DNA of 64,000 bases from Bradyrhizobium sp. PSBB068 (GCA_016839165.1 CP069300.1:5022001-5086000), one strand, 5' to 3'. Shown: positions 26,176 through 36,900, numbered from the stretch's first letter. Translations and numbers: made by a program. Notes: generated by a model not told the origin, from the sequence alone.

Positions 26176-26898
26176 ATGAAGACCATCATCCTTCTCACCG
26201 GCGTCGCCAGCCAGCAATTCGCGCTCACCGAACTGTTGAAGGCGCACAATCCGGCGCTGTCGTTCCGCTGCGCGGTGACGGCCGAGGACCTCGCGGCGAT
26301 CGAGCCTGAGGTGTTGCGCGGGGCCCGGCTGCTCGCATTCACCACCAGCGTCATCGTGCCTGAAAGCATTCTGGCGGCGCTTGGCCACGGCGCCTACAAT
26401 TTTCACCCCGGCCCGCCGCAATATCCCGGCTGGGCGCCGGCGCATTTCGCGCTCTATGACGGCGCCCGCATGTTCGGTGCGACGGCCCATGTGATGGCCG
26501 CGCGTGTCGATTCCGGTCCCATCGTCGGGGTCGAGTCCTTCATCGTTCCCGATAAGATCAGCGTGCGCGGGCTCGAGCAGATTGCCTATGTTCGGCTTGC
26601 GCATCTTTTCTGGCGGATGTCGCGCGAGCTTGCCCGCGAGCCCTCACCGCTCAGGGAATTGGACATCGCCTGGTGCGGCATCAAGAGCACCAGGCAGATG
26701 TACCGCGACATGTGCGAGCTGCCCACCGGCATCAGCCCGGCCGAGCTCGCCCGCCGGATCCGCGCCTTCCACGACGACTTCCGCACGATCCCGTTGACCG
26801 TTTCCGTGCACGGTATCCGCTTTCAGCTGGCGACGACCGCCACGCTGGAGCCCGAGGCACCGCAGGTGTTCTCGCCGCCGCTCGCCGCAGCTTCCTAG
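26176..26898 (+). CDS. Formyltransferase-family protein (probable sugar N-formyltransferase)
   Basis: 240 residues. The catalytic triad of the formyl_trans_N fold is visible: N75 and H77 in YNFHPGPPQYPGW, and D112 in ARVDSGPIV. The protein lacks the tRNA-binding domain of methionyl-tRNA formyltransferase, and the context favours formylation of an amino sugar from 10-formyl-tetrahydrofolate. Its 3' end overlaps by four bases the 3' end of the convergent cyclase gene. Confidence 0.8.
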   Translation: MKTIILLTGVASQQFALTELLKAHNPALSFRCAVTAEDLAAIEPEVLRGARLLAFTTSVIVPESILAALGHGAYNFHPGPPQYPGWAPAHFALYDGARMFGATAHVMAARVDSGPIVGVESFIVPDKISVRGLEQIAYVRLAHLFWRMSRELAREPSPLRELDIAWCGIKSTRQMYRDMCELPTGISPAELARRIRAFHDDFRTIPLTVSVHGIRFQLATTATLEPEAPQVFSPPLAAAS

Positions 26899-29800
26899 CG
26901 CCGCCAGAAGCTTCCCTGAGAATCGGCGAGCATTTCGTTTAGCAGCGCTTCGGCCCGGTGCAGCAGCGGCTTCGCGCCATTGTCCGATGCAATCGCGATT
27001 GCCGCGCGCAGCTGGTTGAGAACCAAATTCGTCTCGTCCGCATTCGTGGCAGGCGATATAGTTGCCTCGCTGAACAGCGCCTCGGCTTCCAGGCCGGAGA
27101 AGCCCTGCTGCCGCGCAGTGTTGCGCGCCTCTCTCAACGTGTTCAGCGCAGCCTGCGGATCGCCAAGCCGGCTGACAGCGAGCGCCAGGTAGATCGAGGT
27201 TCGCAGCACAATCGAGGTGTAACCGACCGATCTGGCTTCCTCCCGGGCTTCAATAAGCGTCAGCCGCGCTTGATCGAGACGCCCCTGCTCCAGATATGCG
27301 ATACCGAGATGGCACGCGACAACCGGCACGAAGAGCCGAATTCCATACTTCTGCGTGAGCGCGAAAGCCTCCTCCAGGATATCAGCTGCTCGCGCGGGGT
27401 TGCCCTGCCCGAGCATCAGGAAGCCGCCACTGTATCCCGCGGCGACGCGATCAAACGGTCGATTGCTCTCATTGGCGATCGCTGCCGCGCGCTCGTGAAA
27501 TTCGATACCGCTGTCGATCTCTCCCAGCGTCGTGTGGGTTACGCTCTTCATCATGCAACACAGCAACAGCAGTGTTCTCGGTGTGGTCCCTGGCGGCGCG
27601 CTGGCATCCGGCCCGGAAAGGCGGAGGCACGCCTCTCCCAGCATCTGCTCGGCCTCGCGGAACCGGCCGGCGATGAAATAGGCCTGGCCCAGGCTATACT
27701 GAGCCAGGTTGAGCCAACCGGGATTGCCCCATTCCCCGGCCAGGCGAGCAACCTCCTCGCCGGTTTCGATTGCCTCTATCGGCGTGCCGTAAAAGTTCTG
27801 GGCTCCCGACCTGACCGCCATCGCCGCGACTTTTCGCCCGATATCGTCGACTGCGTTGGCACGTCCCTCCGCATCCCTTCCAAGGTCGAACCATTCGGCG
27901 ACCTTGCCGGCGCTCATGAACGCCGTGCGCGCCTCGATACGAAGGTCGATCGCATCCGCTTCGCGCGAGCGGGCGAACGGCGTTTTGTCGAGCGCGGCCA
28001 TTGCGATCTCGAAGTAGTTGATCGCATCGGCAAATGCCGATCGTGCCAGGCTCTTGCGCGCGGCAGTTCTGCCGTAAGCGAAGGCCTTCTGCCAATCCTT
28101 CGCCCGCATTGCGTGATAGCAGAGCTTGTTAGGCTCATCGTAGGAACTGCCGTTGTCTTCCAGCGTCGCAAGAATACGGGCATGGACGCTCTCTCGCAGC
28201 TTTTCGACCATCGAGTCGTAGGTTACCTGGCGAACCATCTCGTGCGGGAATTCGAGCAAGCTGTCCTGCTCGAGATCGATCCTCACGAGAAACTCGGCGC
28301 GATCGAGCGCCGTCAGGCAGCGCTGAAAAGCCTCTTGCGGCAGGCCGGCCACCTCACGCAGCAGGGATTCCGTCGAAGACGGTCCCAACGCCGCCGCAAT
28401 CTGCAACAGCGAGCGCTCTTCCTTCGATACGCGATCCAGACGCGTGGCGATGACGCCTTGAATGCTGCTCGGAATTCCGAGATCGCCGACCGGGCGCGCG
28501 AGCGCCAGGTCGCCCCAATGTCCCCGGAGGACTCCACTGTCCTTGAGGCTGCGACAAACCTCTTCAATGAAGAGAGGTACGCTGGCCGTATGGAGAACGA
28601 CGCGGCTCTTCAGATCAGCCATGTTCGCGGACGCGCCCAGGATGTCGTCCAGCATCTCGCGTCCCGCATCCTCCCCGAGCGAACGCAACGCCGTGATTTC
28701 GGCGTTGCTGCGCGCAACCCAATCCGGAATTCCGTTGGGCCGGCTGGTCAGCAACACCAGCAGGCCGGGTGCCCTCAGCGAAGCGAGTGCAGCCATAACG
28801 GTCTCGCTGGCGCGATCAATCCAGTGCAGATCCTCGATGAGGATCACCGCACGCCGGCGGACGACCAGGCCTTCGACAATCGCACAGCATGCTTCGCTGA
28901 TCGCACGGCCGCGCGCGTGCGGCTCCAGCTCGCCCCATTCCGAATCCGATATCGGTCGGTCAAGCACCGCGTCGATGGCCGAACGTTGAATCCCTGTCAG
29001 ATTCGCCAGGCTGTCCGTGTCCGTTGAGGCTCCCTCCAGGATCGAGAGCATCAGTGCCTTGAGCGTGCTGAACGGCGCGCCTTGAAGGTTCGGGCTGCAT
29101 TCGGCATGGATCGGCAGCCAACCCTCCCGGGTGAGTTGGTCAACGAACTCATGCACCAGCCGCGATTTCCCGATGCCGGGATCGCCAACCAAGAGTGCCG
29201 TTTGCCGGTTGGGGTCAGCGTCGCGCGCCAACTGCCTGAGCAGCGCCGTTTCCTTCGACCGGTTGACGAATCGCGCAACGCTTCGGGCCCTGCGTACCCG
29301 CCAGCTGGAGACATCCGTTGCGCTTGCAACGCGGTAGATGGGTAAGGGCTCGCTAAATCCCTTGAGCTGCCTCCGACCCAGATATTCAAACTGCACGTTG
29401 CCTTCGGCAAGGTTCTGGCAGGCCTCGGACGCGTAGATCTGGTTCGGTTCGGCGACCGCCTCAAGCCGTGCCGCAAGGTGCTGCGCGGCCCCCCCGATCT
29501 CGTAAACCTTGGAGTACTCGCTCGCGACCATGTAGGCGACCACGCGCCCCGAATGGAGCCCGACCCGAACCTGGAGCCCCGGGTCGCCCAAACCCGCGAC
29601 TCGTCGGACCAACTCGATCGCCGCATGGCAGGCGAGCGGCGCATGGTTGTCGTCAGCGACCGGCGCGCCAAATACCGCGGCGAGCCCATCGCCGAGCTCC
29701 TTGCTGACGATGCCGCCAAACTGGCGTACGGCGCCTCGCATCGCGATCAGGGCCGGCTCCAGGCGCGAGACGGCCGCTTCGGGGTCCAAATCCGCGACGA

Positions 29801-29948
29801 GCCCCGTCGAGTCGACCACGTCGGCGCGAAGGATCGTCACAAATCGTTGTTCGCTATCGGGGTCCACGCGCTTAGCTACAGCAGCACCGCATTTGGCGCA
29901 CCAATTGTCGTCCGCTCCGATCGTCGACTGGCATGCAAAGCAAAGCAT
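26895..29948 (-). CDS. Adenylate/guanylate cyclase-AAA ATPase-TPR regulator
   Basis: 1017 residues from ATG 29948. Order of domains: a zinc ribbon (C3, C6, C17, C20), a class III cyclase domain (about 36-200) with the two metal aspartates D43 (LRADVVDST) and D87 (KELGDGLAAVFG), an AAA/STAND ATPase (Walker A GDPGIGKS at 255-262; Walker B AVILIEDLHWID), then TPR-like helical repeats to the end. Longer in-frame starts exist (30020, 30158), but 29948 places the ribbon at the N-terminus as in relatives. Probably a signal-responsive cAMP producer or scaffold. Confidence 0.85.
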   Translation of the reverse strand: MLCFACQSTIGADDNWCAKCGAAVAKRVDPDSEQRFVTILRADVVDSTGLVADLDPEAAVSRLEPALIAMRGAVRQFGGIVSKELGDGLAAVFGAPVADDNHAPLACHAAIELVRRVAGLGDPGLQVRVGLHSGRVVAYMVASEYSKVYEIGGAAQHLAARLEAVAEPNQIYASEACQNLAEGNVQFEYLGRRQLKGFSEPLPIYRVASATDVSSWRVRRARSVARFVNRSKETALLRQLARDADPNRQTALLVGDPGIGKSRLVHEFVDQLTREGWLPIHAECSPNLQGAPFSTLKALMLSILEGASTDTDSLANLTGIQRSAIDAVLDRPISDSEWGELEPHARGRAISEACCAIVEGLVVRRRAVILIEDLHWIDRASETVMAALASLRAPGLLVLLTSRPNGIPDWVARSNAEITALRSLGEDAGREMLDDILGASANMADLKSRVVLHTASVPLFIEEVCRSLKDSGVLRGHWGDLALARPVGDLGIPSSIQGVIATRLDRVSKEERSLLQIAAALGPSSTESLLREVAGLPQEAFQRCLTALDRAEFLVRIDLEQDSLLEFPHEMVRQVTYDSMVEKLRESVHARILATLEDNGSSYDEPNKLCYHAMRAKDWQKAFAYGRTAARKSLARSAFADAINYFEIAMAALDKTPFARSREADAIDLRIEARTAFMSAGKVAEWFDLGRDAEGRANAVDDIGRKVAAMAVRSGAQNFYGTPIEAIETGEEVARLAGEWGNPGWLNLAQYSLGQAYFIAGRFREAEQMLGEACLRLSGPDASAPPGTTPRTLLLLCCMMKSVTHTTLGEIDSGIEFHERAAAIANESNRPFDRVAAGYSGGFLMLGQGNPARAADILEEAFALTQKYGIRLFVPVVACHLGIAYLEQGRLDQARLTLIEAREEARSVGYTSIVLRTSIYLALAVSRLGDPQAALNTLREARNTARQQGFSGLEAEALFSEATISPATNADETNLVLNQLRAAIAIASDNGAKPLLHRAEALLNEMLADSQGSFWRR

Positions 29949-30239
29949 TCCCCTGCTCTCAAAGGCTACTGCGGTATCGCCGGCTCCCCCGGTGAGCAGC
30001 CTAGAGTAGAGATTACCCATCGGGACATGCTTATCAATCCGGACGTGCAGCCCGCCCGCATCCGCGCCAATCCGGGAAGTTGTTGAACTGGACGAGATAC
30101 AGTCTTGAGTGGTAGGTCGAAGCACGACCGAAATCGGACGGCGGAACTGGAGCTGCAAGACCTATTCGTTCGACGTACCAGCGTTGCATAACTTGCGTAT
30201 AGCCAGAGCAATCCAAAGTTGCAATGAAAGGGCAATCTT

Positions 30240-30728
30240 ATGGGCGGAAGAGTATTCAACAATCAGCAATTTAAAGATCACATCAACGCGCACTACTATC
30301 CTTTGCAGAACATGATCAAGAGCGTCGCAATACTTAAGGCGTCGGATCACATCGACATCGAGACGCTGGAATATGGCCAGTACCAGCCGATCCTGTCGCC
30401 CCGGGACCAGTGGCCGGGCGGAAGCGGCAAGCGGTGGCAGCGGGAGATGGGCAAGGCGCGGCTGGATCTCGCCACGCAGGCAAGCACTGCAGCCCTCTCC
30501 AAGGACGAGCCCGGTGTCGTTCCGCTAACGAAATGCGCCCTGCTGGATGCCAGCGTGCGCAAGTGCTTCAACTCCGAACCCCCGATCCCGATCAAGATTG
30601 ACGTCAAGGAGCAGGACAAGAACGCGCCGAACGCCGATCGGCACGACATCCTGCTGGTCTGGGAACATGCAAATGGCGACGATCAGCCCCCGACGCTTCT
30701 CCTGTTGACGATGGTCTGCCCGGCCTGA
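30240..30728 (+). CDS. Hypothetical protein
   Basis: 162 residues, divergent from the cyclase gene. No signal peptide or membrane segment; the sequence is hydrophilic with a few hydrophobic stretches (YYPLQNMIKSVAIL; PTLLLLTMVCPA). I do not recognise a family. The start at ATG 30240 and a strong hairpin after the stop support a real gene. Confidence 0.55.
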   Translation: MGGRVFNNQQFKDHINAHYYPLQNMIKSVAILKASDHIDIETLEYGQYQPILSPRDQWPGGSGKRWQREMGKARLDLATQASTAALSKDEPGVVPLTKCALLDASVRKCFNSEPPIPIKIDVKEQDKNAPNADRHDILLVWEHANGDDQPPTLLLLTMVCPA

Positions 30729-30751
30729 TCCGGGCACGGGCCGCGCGTCGC

Positions 30752-30778
30752 TCGCTCGGGCGTATCGAGCCCGAGCGA
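30752..30778. terminator. Probable bidirectional hairpin terminator
   Basis: A 10-bp perfect stem TCGCTCGGGC / GCCCGAGCGA with a seven-base loop lies between two convergent genes (stops at 30728 and 30825). No long T-run follows on either side, so termination may be only partial. Confidence 0.5.
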
Positions 30779-30824
30779 CGACCGCCGCAAGCGAGGCCTG
30801 CGCTCGCCAATGCCCGAAGGACGT

Positions 30825-31778
30825 TCAGGAGCCTGGCGTCCATTTCCAGACGATGTCGGACACATTGATCGGCCGCGGAATCAGCCCGATGGCCTTGAAG
30901 CGATCGGCAATCGCCTGCTGGCTCCTGACAATCTCCGCATCGACCGGCACCACCTGGTAATTCGAGCGCGCGACGAAGCGCCTGATGGCCTCGATGTCGA
31001 CGCCGGTCGCCTCGGCCTGCGCCCGAGCCACCTCCTCGCGATGATCGGCAGCCCATTTGCCTTCGGCCGCGAAAATGGAATTCAGCTTCGCGACGGTGGA
31101 CGGATACTTTGCCACAAAGTCCGACCCCGCGATGTAGAACGCATTCGGCTTGTGCACGTCCTTGTCGAAGGCGATCACACGCACCTTGTCCTTGATCTCC
31201 GCCAAGGCGAGGTAAGGATCCCAGATCGACCACGCGTCGACGATGCCCCGGGAGAAGGCGACGGTAGCGTCCGCCGGCGCCAGTGGTGTCGGCGTGATGT
31301 CGCTCCAGGAAAGGCCGGCCTTGTCGAGCGCCGCAACGAGCAGGTTGTGCGCACTCGAGCCCTTGCCGAACGCGACGCGCTTGCCCTTGAGGTCGGCGAG
31401 CGTTTTGATCGGGGAGTCCGCCGGCACGATGATCGCCTGGGTGTTGCCGTCAGACGTCACCGCCGCCACGTACGTGACCTTGGCCGCGCCGGCTTGTGCG
31501 AAGATCGGCGGCGTGTCGCCGACGAAACCGAAATCGACGCTGCCGACATTGATCGCCTCGAGCAGCGGCGGCCCGAACTGAAAGTCGATCCACTTCACCT
31601 CGATGCCGAGCGGCTTGAACGCGTCCTCGACGGTGTGACGCTGGCGGACGGCCGGAAACAAGCCGCCCTTTTGCGTGCCGATGCGAATCTCGGTCGGCTT
31701 GTCTTCGGCGTGGGCCGGCGCGACCGCAAATGCGGACAATGCCAGCGCGGCTGCAAGGATGGTGCGTCTCGTATTCAT
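30825..31778 (-). CDS. ssuA: Aliphatic sulfonate ABC transporter substrate-binding protein
   Basis: 317 residues with signal peptide (TILAAALALSAFAVAPAHAE). SsuA-type features include IRIGTQKGGLFPAVRQR, SVDFGFVGDTPPIFAQAGAA, and KTLADLKGKRVAFGKGSSAH, with AWSIWDPYLA later. It would bind sulfonates in the periplasm for sulfur supply. No permease or ATPase gene is adjacent in the window, so it is an orphan or uses a transporter encoded elsewhere. A small protein gene precedes it by 10 bp. Confidence 0.85.
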   Translation of the reverse strand: MNTRRTILAAALALSAFAVAPAHAEDKPTEIRIGTQKGGLFPAVRQRHTVEDAFKPLGIEVKWIDFQFGPPLLEAINVGSVDFGFVGDTPPIFAQAGAAKVTYVAAVTSDGNTQAIIVPADSPIKTLADLKGKRVAFGKGSSAHNLLVAALDKAGLSWSDITPTPLAPADATVAFSRGIVDAWSIWDPYLALAEIKDKVRVIAFDKDVHKPNAFYIAGSDFVAKYPSTVAKLNSIFAAEGKWAADHREEVARAQAEATGVDIEAIRRFVARSNYQVVPVDAEIVRSQQAIADRFKAIGLIPRPINVSDIVWKWTPGS

Positions 31779-31788
31779 GATTGCCCTT

Positions 31789-32040
31789 TCATGGCGTGCT
31801 GGAGATCGATGACGACTTGGCGCGGACCTGGCGGCGCTGCAAAAGCGCCCTCACCGCGCGCTCCGCCGCGCGCGCGGAACCGAAATAGTCGCCGTCGAGA
31901 CCGTCGAAGGCGCGGTCAGACGAGAAGAAGCAGAAGCCACGGCTGTCGCCGACGACGATCCCCGCGGTTCGATCCGAGACTTCGATGACGTAGGCTTGCG
32001 GTTGAGGGCTTTGGGCTTGGGAGATCTGGGCTTGGGACAT
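31789..32040 (-). CDS. Small hypothetical protein upstream of ssuA
   Basis: 83 residues beginning MSQAQISQAQSPQPQ, followed by a compact region (AYVIEVSDRTAGIVVGDSRG, then FCFFSSDRAFDGLDGDYFGS). It ends 10 bp before the ssuA start, so the two are probably co-transcribed. Not secreted. No function recognised. Confidence 0.6.
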   Translation of the reverse strand: MSQAQISQAQSPQPQAYVIEVSDRTAGIVVGDSRGFCFFSSDRAFDGLDGDYFGSARAAERAVRALLQRRQVRAKSSSISSTP

Positions 32041-32365
32041 GCGTGCTCACGCGCCGAAGACGGCGCTCCTGTCTGACTGTCGGGTGCTCTGGATTATGAA
32101 GCGATCAACAACAGACGCCGGTCGCCGCCGAGACACAGCGATGCTGCATGCGGCGTCGCATGTCGCACATCAAGCTGCGGTGGTTATGTCTCATTGCGGT
32201 GACCTTGAACGACGCGGATACGCATCAATATCCGACCGAACCGCACCGCGGTCAATGAAATGACTGACCAAAGATCGTGGCCCGGCGCGATGCCTTATTC
32301 GCGGCGGGTGGAAAAACAGCACAGTTTTGGTGACGTCGGACGCGGCCGGCCTGAACTGGCGGAAA
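32041..32365. other. Intergenic region, no gene recognised
   Basis: Between the small gene before ssuA and the hairpin downstream of the AtoE-type transporter. It should contain the promoter of the ssuA transcript. Frames through it give no family resemblance. Confidence 0.5.
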
Positions 32366-32398
32366 GTGGCCGGCCACCGTGTCCCGGTGCCCGGCCAC
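32366..32398 (-). terminator. Candidate terminator hairpin after atoE
   Basis: Near-perfect 14-bp stem (GTGGCCGGCCACCG / CGGTGCCCGGCCAC, one mismatch) with a five-base loop begins six bases after the atoE stop. No U-tract follows on the minus strand. Confidence 0.45.
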
Positions 32399-32404
32399 GA
32401 TCGC

Positions 32405-33859
32405 TCAGGGCAGGATCGGCGGATGATAGGTGAAGGTCGCCATCAGGATCGCCGCCAGCAGCATCACGATCGGGAAGTGGATGAAGAACTGTACCGACGT
32501 ATAGCCGATCAGATCCTTCGACTTCAGGCCGAGGATGCCGAGCAGCGGCAGCATCCAGAACGGATTGATGAAGTTCGGCAGCGTTTCGGCGATGTTGTAG
32601 ACCATCACGGTCCAGCCGAGATGCGCACCGATGTCGTTGGCCGCCTTCATGATATAGGGCGCCTCGATGATCCACTTGCCGCCGGCCGACGGCACGAAGA
32701 AGCCGAGCAGCGCGGAGTAGATTCCGACCAGGAACGAGAACACGGTCGAGTTGCTGGAGGCGCCGACGAACCAGTGCGCGATGGTGTCCGATAGCGTGGT
32801 GCCGCTGCTGTTCGGCACCTTGGTCAGGATCTGCGCGATGCCGGCATAGAACGGAAACTGCAGCAGTACGCCGGAGACGCTCGGCATCGCCTTGGAGAAC
32901 GACTCGATCAGGCTGCGCGGCCGCCAGTGCAGCACGATACCGAGAATGAGGAAGACGAAATTGTAGGTGTTGAGTCCGGACAGCGTGATCAGCGGGTTAC
33001 CCGACTGGAAGGTCTGCCACAGCCAGCCGGCGGCAAGCAGCGCGATCAGGATCGTCAGCAGCGGACTGAACTCGAGCCAGTCGCCCGGACGCGCCGGCTT
33101 CCTCGGCTCGATGCGATCATCGCCGAGCGCGACGTCGAGATCTTCCGCCGTCTTCGCCTGTTCGGGCGCGGGCGTCGTGAAATAGCAGATCGCGGCCGAG
33201 ACGACCGTCACCATCACCACGGTGACCATGTTCTGCCAGGTCAGGATGGTCTCCGAGAAGCCGATCACGCCGGTGATCGGCAGCAGCGACGCCGGAATGC
33301 TGCCGGCGTTGGCCTGGAGCTGCGCGGCCGATGACGTGATGCCGAGGGTGAAGCCGCAGCCGAGCCCGAGATAACCGGCCGCGCCGGCGGCCCGATAGTC
33401 GAGCCTGATGTCGGTGCGTCGCGCGATCTCCCGCACCAGCAGGCCGGAGAAGATCAGGCTGAGGCCCCAGTTCAGCAGCGAGAGGACAATGCTGAGCACG
33501 CCGACGAAGACCACCGCGCCGCGTCCGGTCTTCGGCACGCTCGCGAGCCGCGCCAGCACGGCCGCCACCGGCGGCGACATCGCCACGACATAGCCGCCGA
33601 TCGCGACCAGCGCCATCTGCATCGTGAAGGGAATCAGATTCCAGAACCCGTCGCCAAAGGCGCGGCTGACGGCGAGCGGCGAACCGCCATGCAGGATCGC
33701 GCCCGCGGCAACCGCAATCACGGCGATCAGGACGAAGACATACGCATCCGGAAACCAGCGCTCCGCGAACGCCACCAGAGCCTGCGAAAATCGCGCCATG
33801 ATGTTATCCGCGACGGGCTTCCGCAGGCTCAAGGTCTGGTCGTGCGTTGCATTCGTCAT
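32405..33859 (-). CDS. atoE: Short-chain fatty acid transporter (AtoE family)
   Basis: 484 residues from ATG 33859; the preceding TTG is not used. It has more than ten hydrophobic segments and AtoE landmarks: FAERWFPDAYVFVLIAVIAV, SLLNWGLSLIFSGLLVREIA, VFSFLVGIYSALLGFFVPSA, and GGKWIIEAPYIMKAA. The family imports acetoacetate or butyrate-type acids. It follows the molybdopterin oxidoreductase gene by about 50 bp on the same strand, and fatty acyl-CoA genes lie nearby. Confidence 0.9.
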   Translation of the reverse strand: MTNATHDQTLSLRKPVADNIMARFSQALVAFAERWFPDAYVFVLIAVIAVAAGAILHGGSPLAVSRAFGDGFWNLIPFTMQMALVAIGGYVVAMSPPVAAVLARLASVPKTGRGAVVFVGVLSIVLSLLNWGLSLIFSGLLVREIARRTDIRLDYRAAGAAGYLGLGCGFTLGITSSAAQLQANAGSIPASLLPITGVIGFSETILTWQNMVTVVMVTVVSAAICYFTTPAPEQAKTAEDLDVALGDDRIEPRKPARPGDWLEFSPLLTILIALLAAGWLWQTFQSGNPLITLSGLNTYNFVFLILGIVLHWRPRSLIESFSKAMPSVSGVLLQFPFYAGIAQILTKVPNSSGTTLSDTIAHWFVGASSNSTVFSFLVGIYSALLGFFVPSAGGKWIIEAPYIMKAANDIGAHLGWTVMVYNIAETLPNFINPFWMLPLLGILGLKSKDLIGYTSVQFFIHFPIVMLLAAILMATFTYHPPILP

Positions 33860-33910
33860 CAATCTGATCCCCTTCCGGTGATGCGGTTGGCCGTCAATCG
33901 TGTTTGGTCA

Positions 33911-36900
33911 TCAAAGGGCGAGCGTGAGGTCGGTAAGCGGCACGGCCTGGCAGGCGAGGCAACGTCCCTCGCCGCCGTCAACCGGGCCGAGATGGGTGAA
34001 CTCCCCATCGACGACCTCGACCGCGCAGCTCTCGCACTGCCCGACCCGGCAGCCACTCGGCAGCGCGACGCCCGCCGCGCTCGCCGCGTCGAGCAGCGTG
34101 CCCTGCTCCGGTCCCCACGAAAAGCTCTGCTTGCTGTTGGCGAGCCGGATGGTGCGCGGCGCGAGGTTGCTCGGCACCGCCGGCGGCGACACGAAGCTTT
34201 CGGCAAAAATGTCGAACCGCGGAATGCCGAGTACCGCTGCGGCCTCGATCTGCGCCGCGACGAAATCCGGCGAGCCGCAGATGTAGACCAGCGGCCGGCG
34301 CGCCAGCAGCGGCTTGATCTGTTCGAGATCGATCCGCCCCTTGCGCAACGCAGGCGAGCCGATCTGATCCTGCGCTAAGGGCGCCGAATAGAATGTCAAG
34401 CGCGTCAGCTCCGGAATGCCGACTTCCAATTCCGCAAGCCGTTGCGCGAACGGATGCTCGTGGCTGCTGCGGCAGCCATGGAGCAGCAGGATCTCGGCGA
34501 CGCGATCCTGTTGCGCAATGCGTTGCAGCGTCTCGAGATGGCTGATGAACGGCGTGATGCCGATGCCGGCAGCGAGGAAGACCAGCGGCCGCAGCCCTTT
34601 CAGGGGCGGGGTGAAGACGCCGCCCGGCGGCTCCAGCAGAACCTCGTCGCCGACGGCAAGGCCATGCAAGCGATCCGGCATGAAGAACGGCGCATCGCCG
34701 CACTTTACTTCGTCGAAGAAACGTCCCTTCACCGCAATCGACAACGACTGCGGCAGATCGCTCGGCCCGGTCAGCGAATAAGCGCGCGCCTCCGTTGCGC
34801 CCGGCAATGCGGTCATCACGTGCTGCCCTGGCAGGAAGTCGGGCAGCGGACCGCCGTCAAGCGGCAGCAGGCTGAGGGCGACGACGTTATCGGCCTCGGC
34901 CCGGCGCGCGCCGACCACGAACCGCCTCTGGCCGCTCCAGACGCCGCGGCTGGCAACGCCGTCACGCCGGATATCGCAGACGATGGCGCGCAGCGGCACC
35001 GAGCCGCTGACCGGATCGCGCGCGTCGTCATGCAGCACCGCGTTGATGTTGCGCGTGAGGGCGCCTGCCGCAGCCGAGCGATCGCGGCCGAGCGGCGGAC
35101 AATCCTCCCACCAGCCGAACTCGGCGACGACGACGCGCTCGTCGAGCGCCGCGTTGAGGCGCACCTTCAGCCGCACCCCGCCGCCCTGTGTCTCCACCAC
35201 GGCCCAGTCACCTTCGACCAGCCCGCGCTGCGCGGCGAGCTGCGGGCTGATCTCGACGGCCGGGTCGGGCGACTTCCGCCGCAGCGACGCGACATGCCGC
35301 CAGGAGGAGTGAATGAACCAGCCGCTCTTGGCGGTGGACAGCACGAGCGGAAAGCGATCGTCCGCGGCCGTCGTGAGCGGGCTGCCGACCGGTTCGACGT
35401 GATCGGGCAACGGATCATGCCCGTGTCCCAGCATCAGTTCCGAATAGATCTCGACACGCCGCGTCGGCGTCGCGAAGCCCGCCGCCGTGCCGTCCTCGCG
35501 GGTGACGGCGTACTTCTCGTCGCGGAAGGCCTGCGGGAAGCGTCGTCCTTCGGGATGACCACGCAGGTCCTCGACACCGACGCCGAGCGGCGCCAGCTGA
35601 TAGTTCCAGCCGGCCTCGATGTCGCCGCCGAAGAACAGCTCGTGCATGCCGAGCTTCAGCGCAAGCGCGGCGGCAATCTCGTAATCGGCCTTCACCTCGC
35701 CGACCGGCTCGACCATGCGCGGGCGAAACTGCACGGTCTCGACCGCCGCCTGCGTGATCTCGAACCCGATCTTGAGCGCGTCGCGCTCCCACGGCGTGCT
35801 CGCCGGCAGCACGAAATCGGCGCTCTCCGCGGTCGGGTTCATGAACATGTCGATATGAACCTGGAATTCCAGCGCGTTCAGCGCGGCCTTGTTGCGCTCG
35901 GAATGGCCCTGCGAGACGACGAAGTTGGTGCCGAACGCGACCAGCGCGCGCACGCGGTAAGGCTCGCCCTCGAGCACCGCCCGGCTGAAATCGCGCGCCG
36001 TGATCCAGCCCTTTGCGGGCGGCCCGAGCGGCAGTTCGGCGATGCCGAGCGCTTTGGCCTGCTGCTCCGGCGGCAGGATGTTGTAGTCGTTGAGCGCACG
36101 CGTCGGCGGCGGAACCGGCCAGCGATTGCCGCCGGGCCGGTCGCAAGCGCCGGTCAGTGCGTAGAGTGAGGCGATCGTGCGCTCGATCGCGGTCGCATTG
36201 GTGTGCTGGCCGACGCCGGTCCAGGAATGATAGGCGAGCCGCGGCCGCGTCGCGAGCAGCGCGTTGAACGCCTCGATGTCCGCGATGGGTAGCCAGGTCA
36301 GCTCCGCCACGCGCGCCGGCGTGTACGGTGCAGCCCGCTCGACGAGCAATTCGAACGCGGTTGCGGCCGAGATCATGCGGCCATCGCGTGCACGGACCGA
36401 CAGCACGCCGCGCAACCGGCCACCGCTCTGCTGCGTGTAACGGGTATCACAAGGCACCGGCGAGCCCGACGCATCGAGGCGAACGAAAACGTCCGCCGCG
36501 CCATCCGGCCACAATGCATCGGCGCGCAGGAAACGCCCGGTCGCGCGATCGACCAGCAGCGATCCATTGGTCCATGCGTCGACGAAGTCAGCATCGAAGC
36601 TGCCGGTCGCGATGAGATGGCGGATCGCGCCCATCGCCAGCGCGCCATCGGCGCCCGGGCGGATGCGAAGCCAGAGGTCGGCCTGCTGACCGGAGCCGTT
36701 CGGCTTGGGATCGATGACGACGACCTTGGCGCCGCGCCGCCGCGCGTCGGCGATCCGCGTCGCCTGGGCGAGCCAGGTGCGCGCGGGGTTGTGGCCCCAC
36801 AGGATGATCGCATCGGCATTGTCGTAATCGGGAAAGCCGATGCCGCGACCGAAGGTCAGCGCGTGCGCAAAATCCTTGTGCCAGCCGCAGATCTCGACGG

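Noticed and set aside
26958..29027. Plus-strand open frame of about 690 codons opposite the cyclase regulator
   Set aside because: Antisense shadow of a well-supported cyclase/AAA/TPR gene; Arg/Gln-rich translation with no motif.
26895..30158. Longest possible start of the cyclase protein at 30158
   Set aside because: The extra N-terminal 70 residues look non-native and the zinc ribbon is normally at the N-terminus; ATG 29948 fits better.
34442..36169. Plus-strand open frame of about 575 codons opposite the molybdopterin enzyme
   Set aside because: Antisense shadow; the minus strand shows cofactor motifs throughout.
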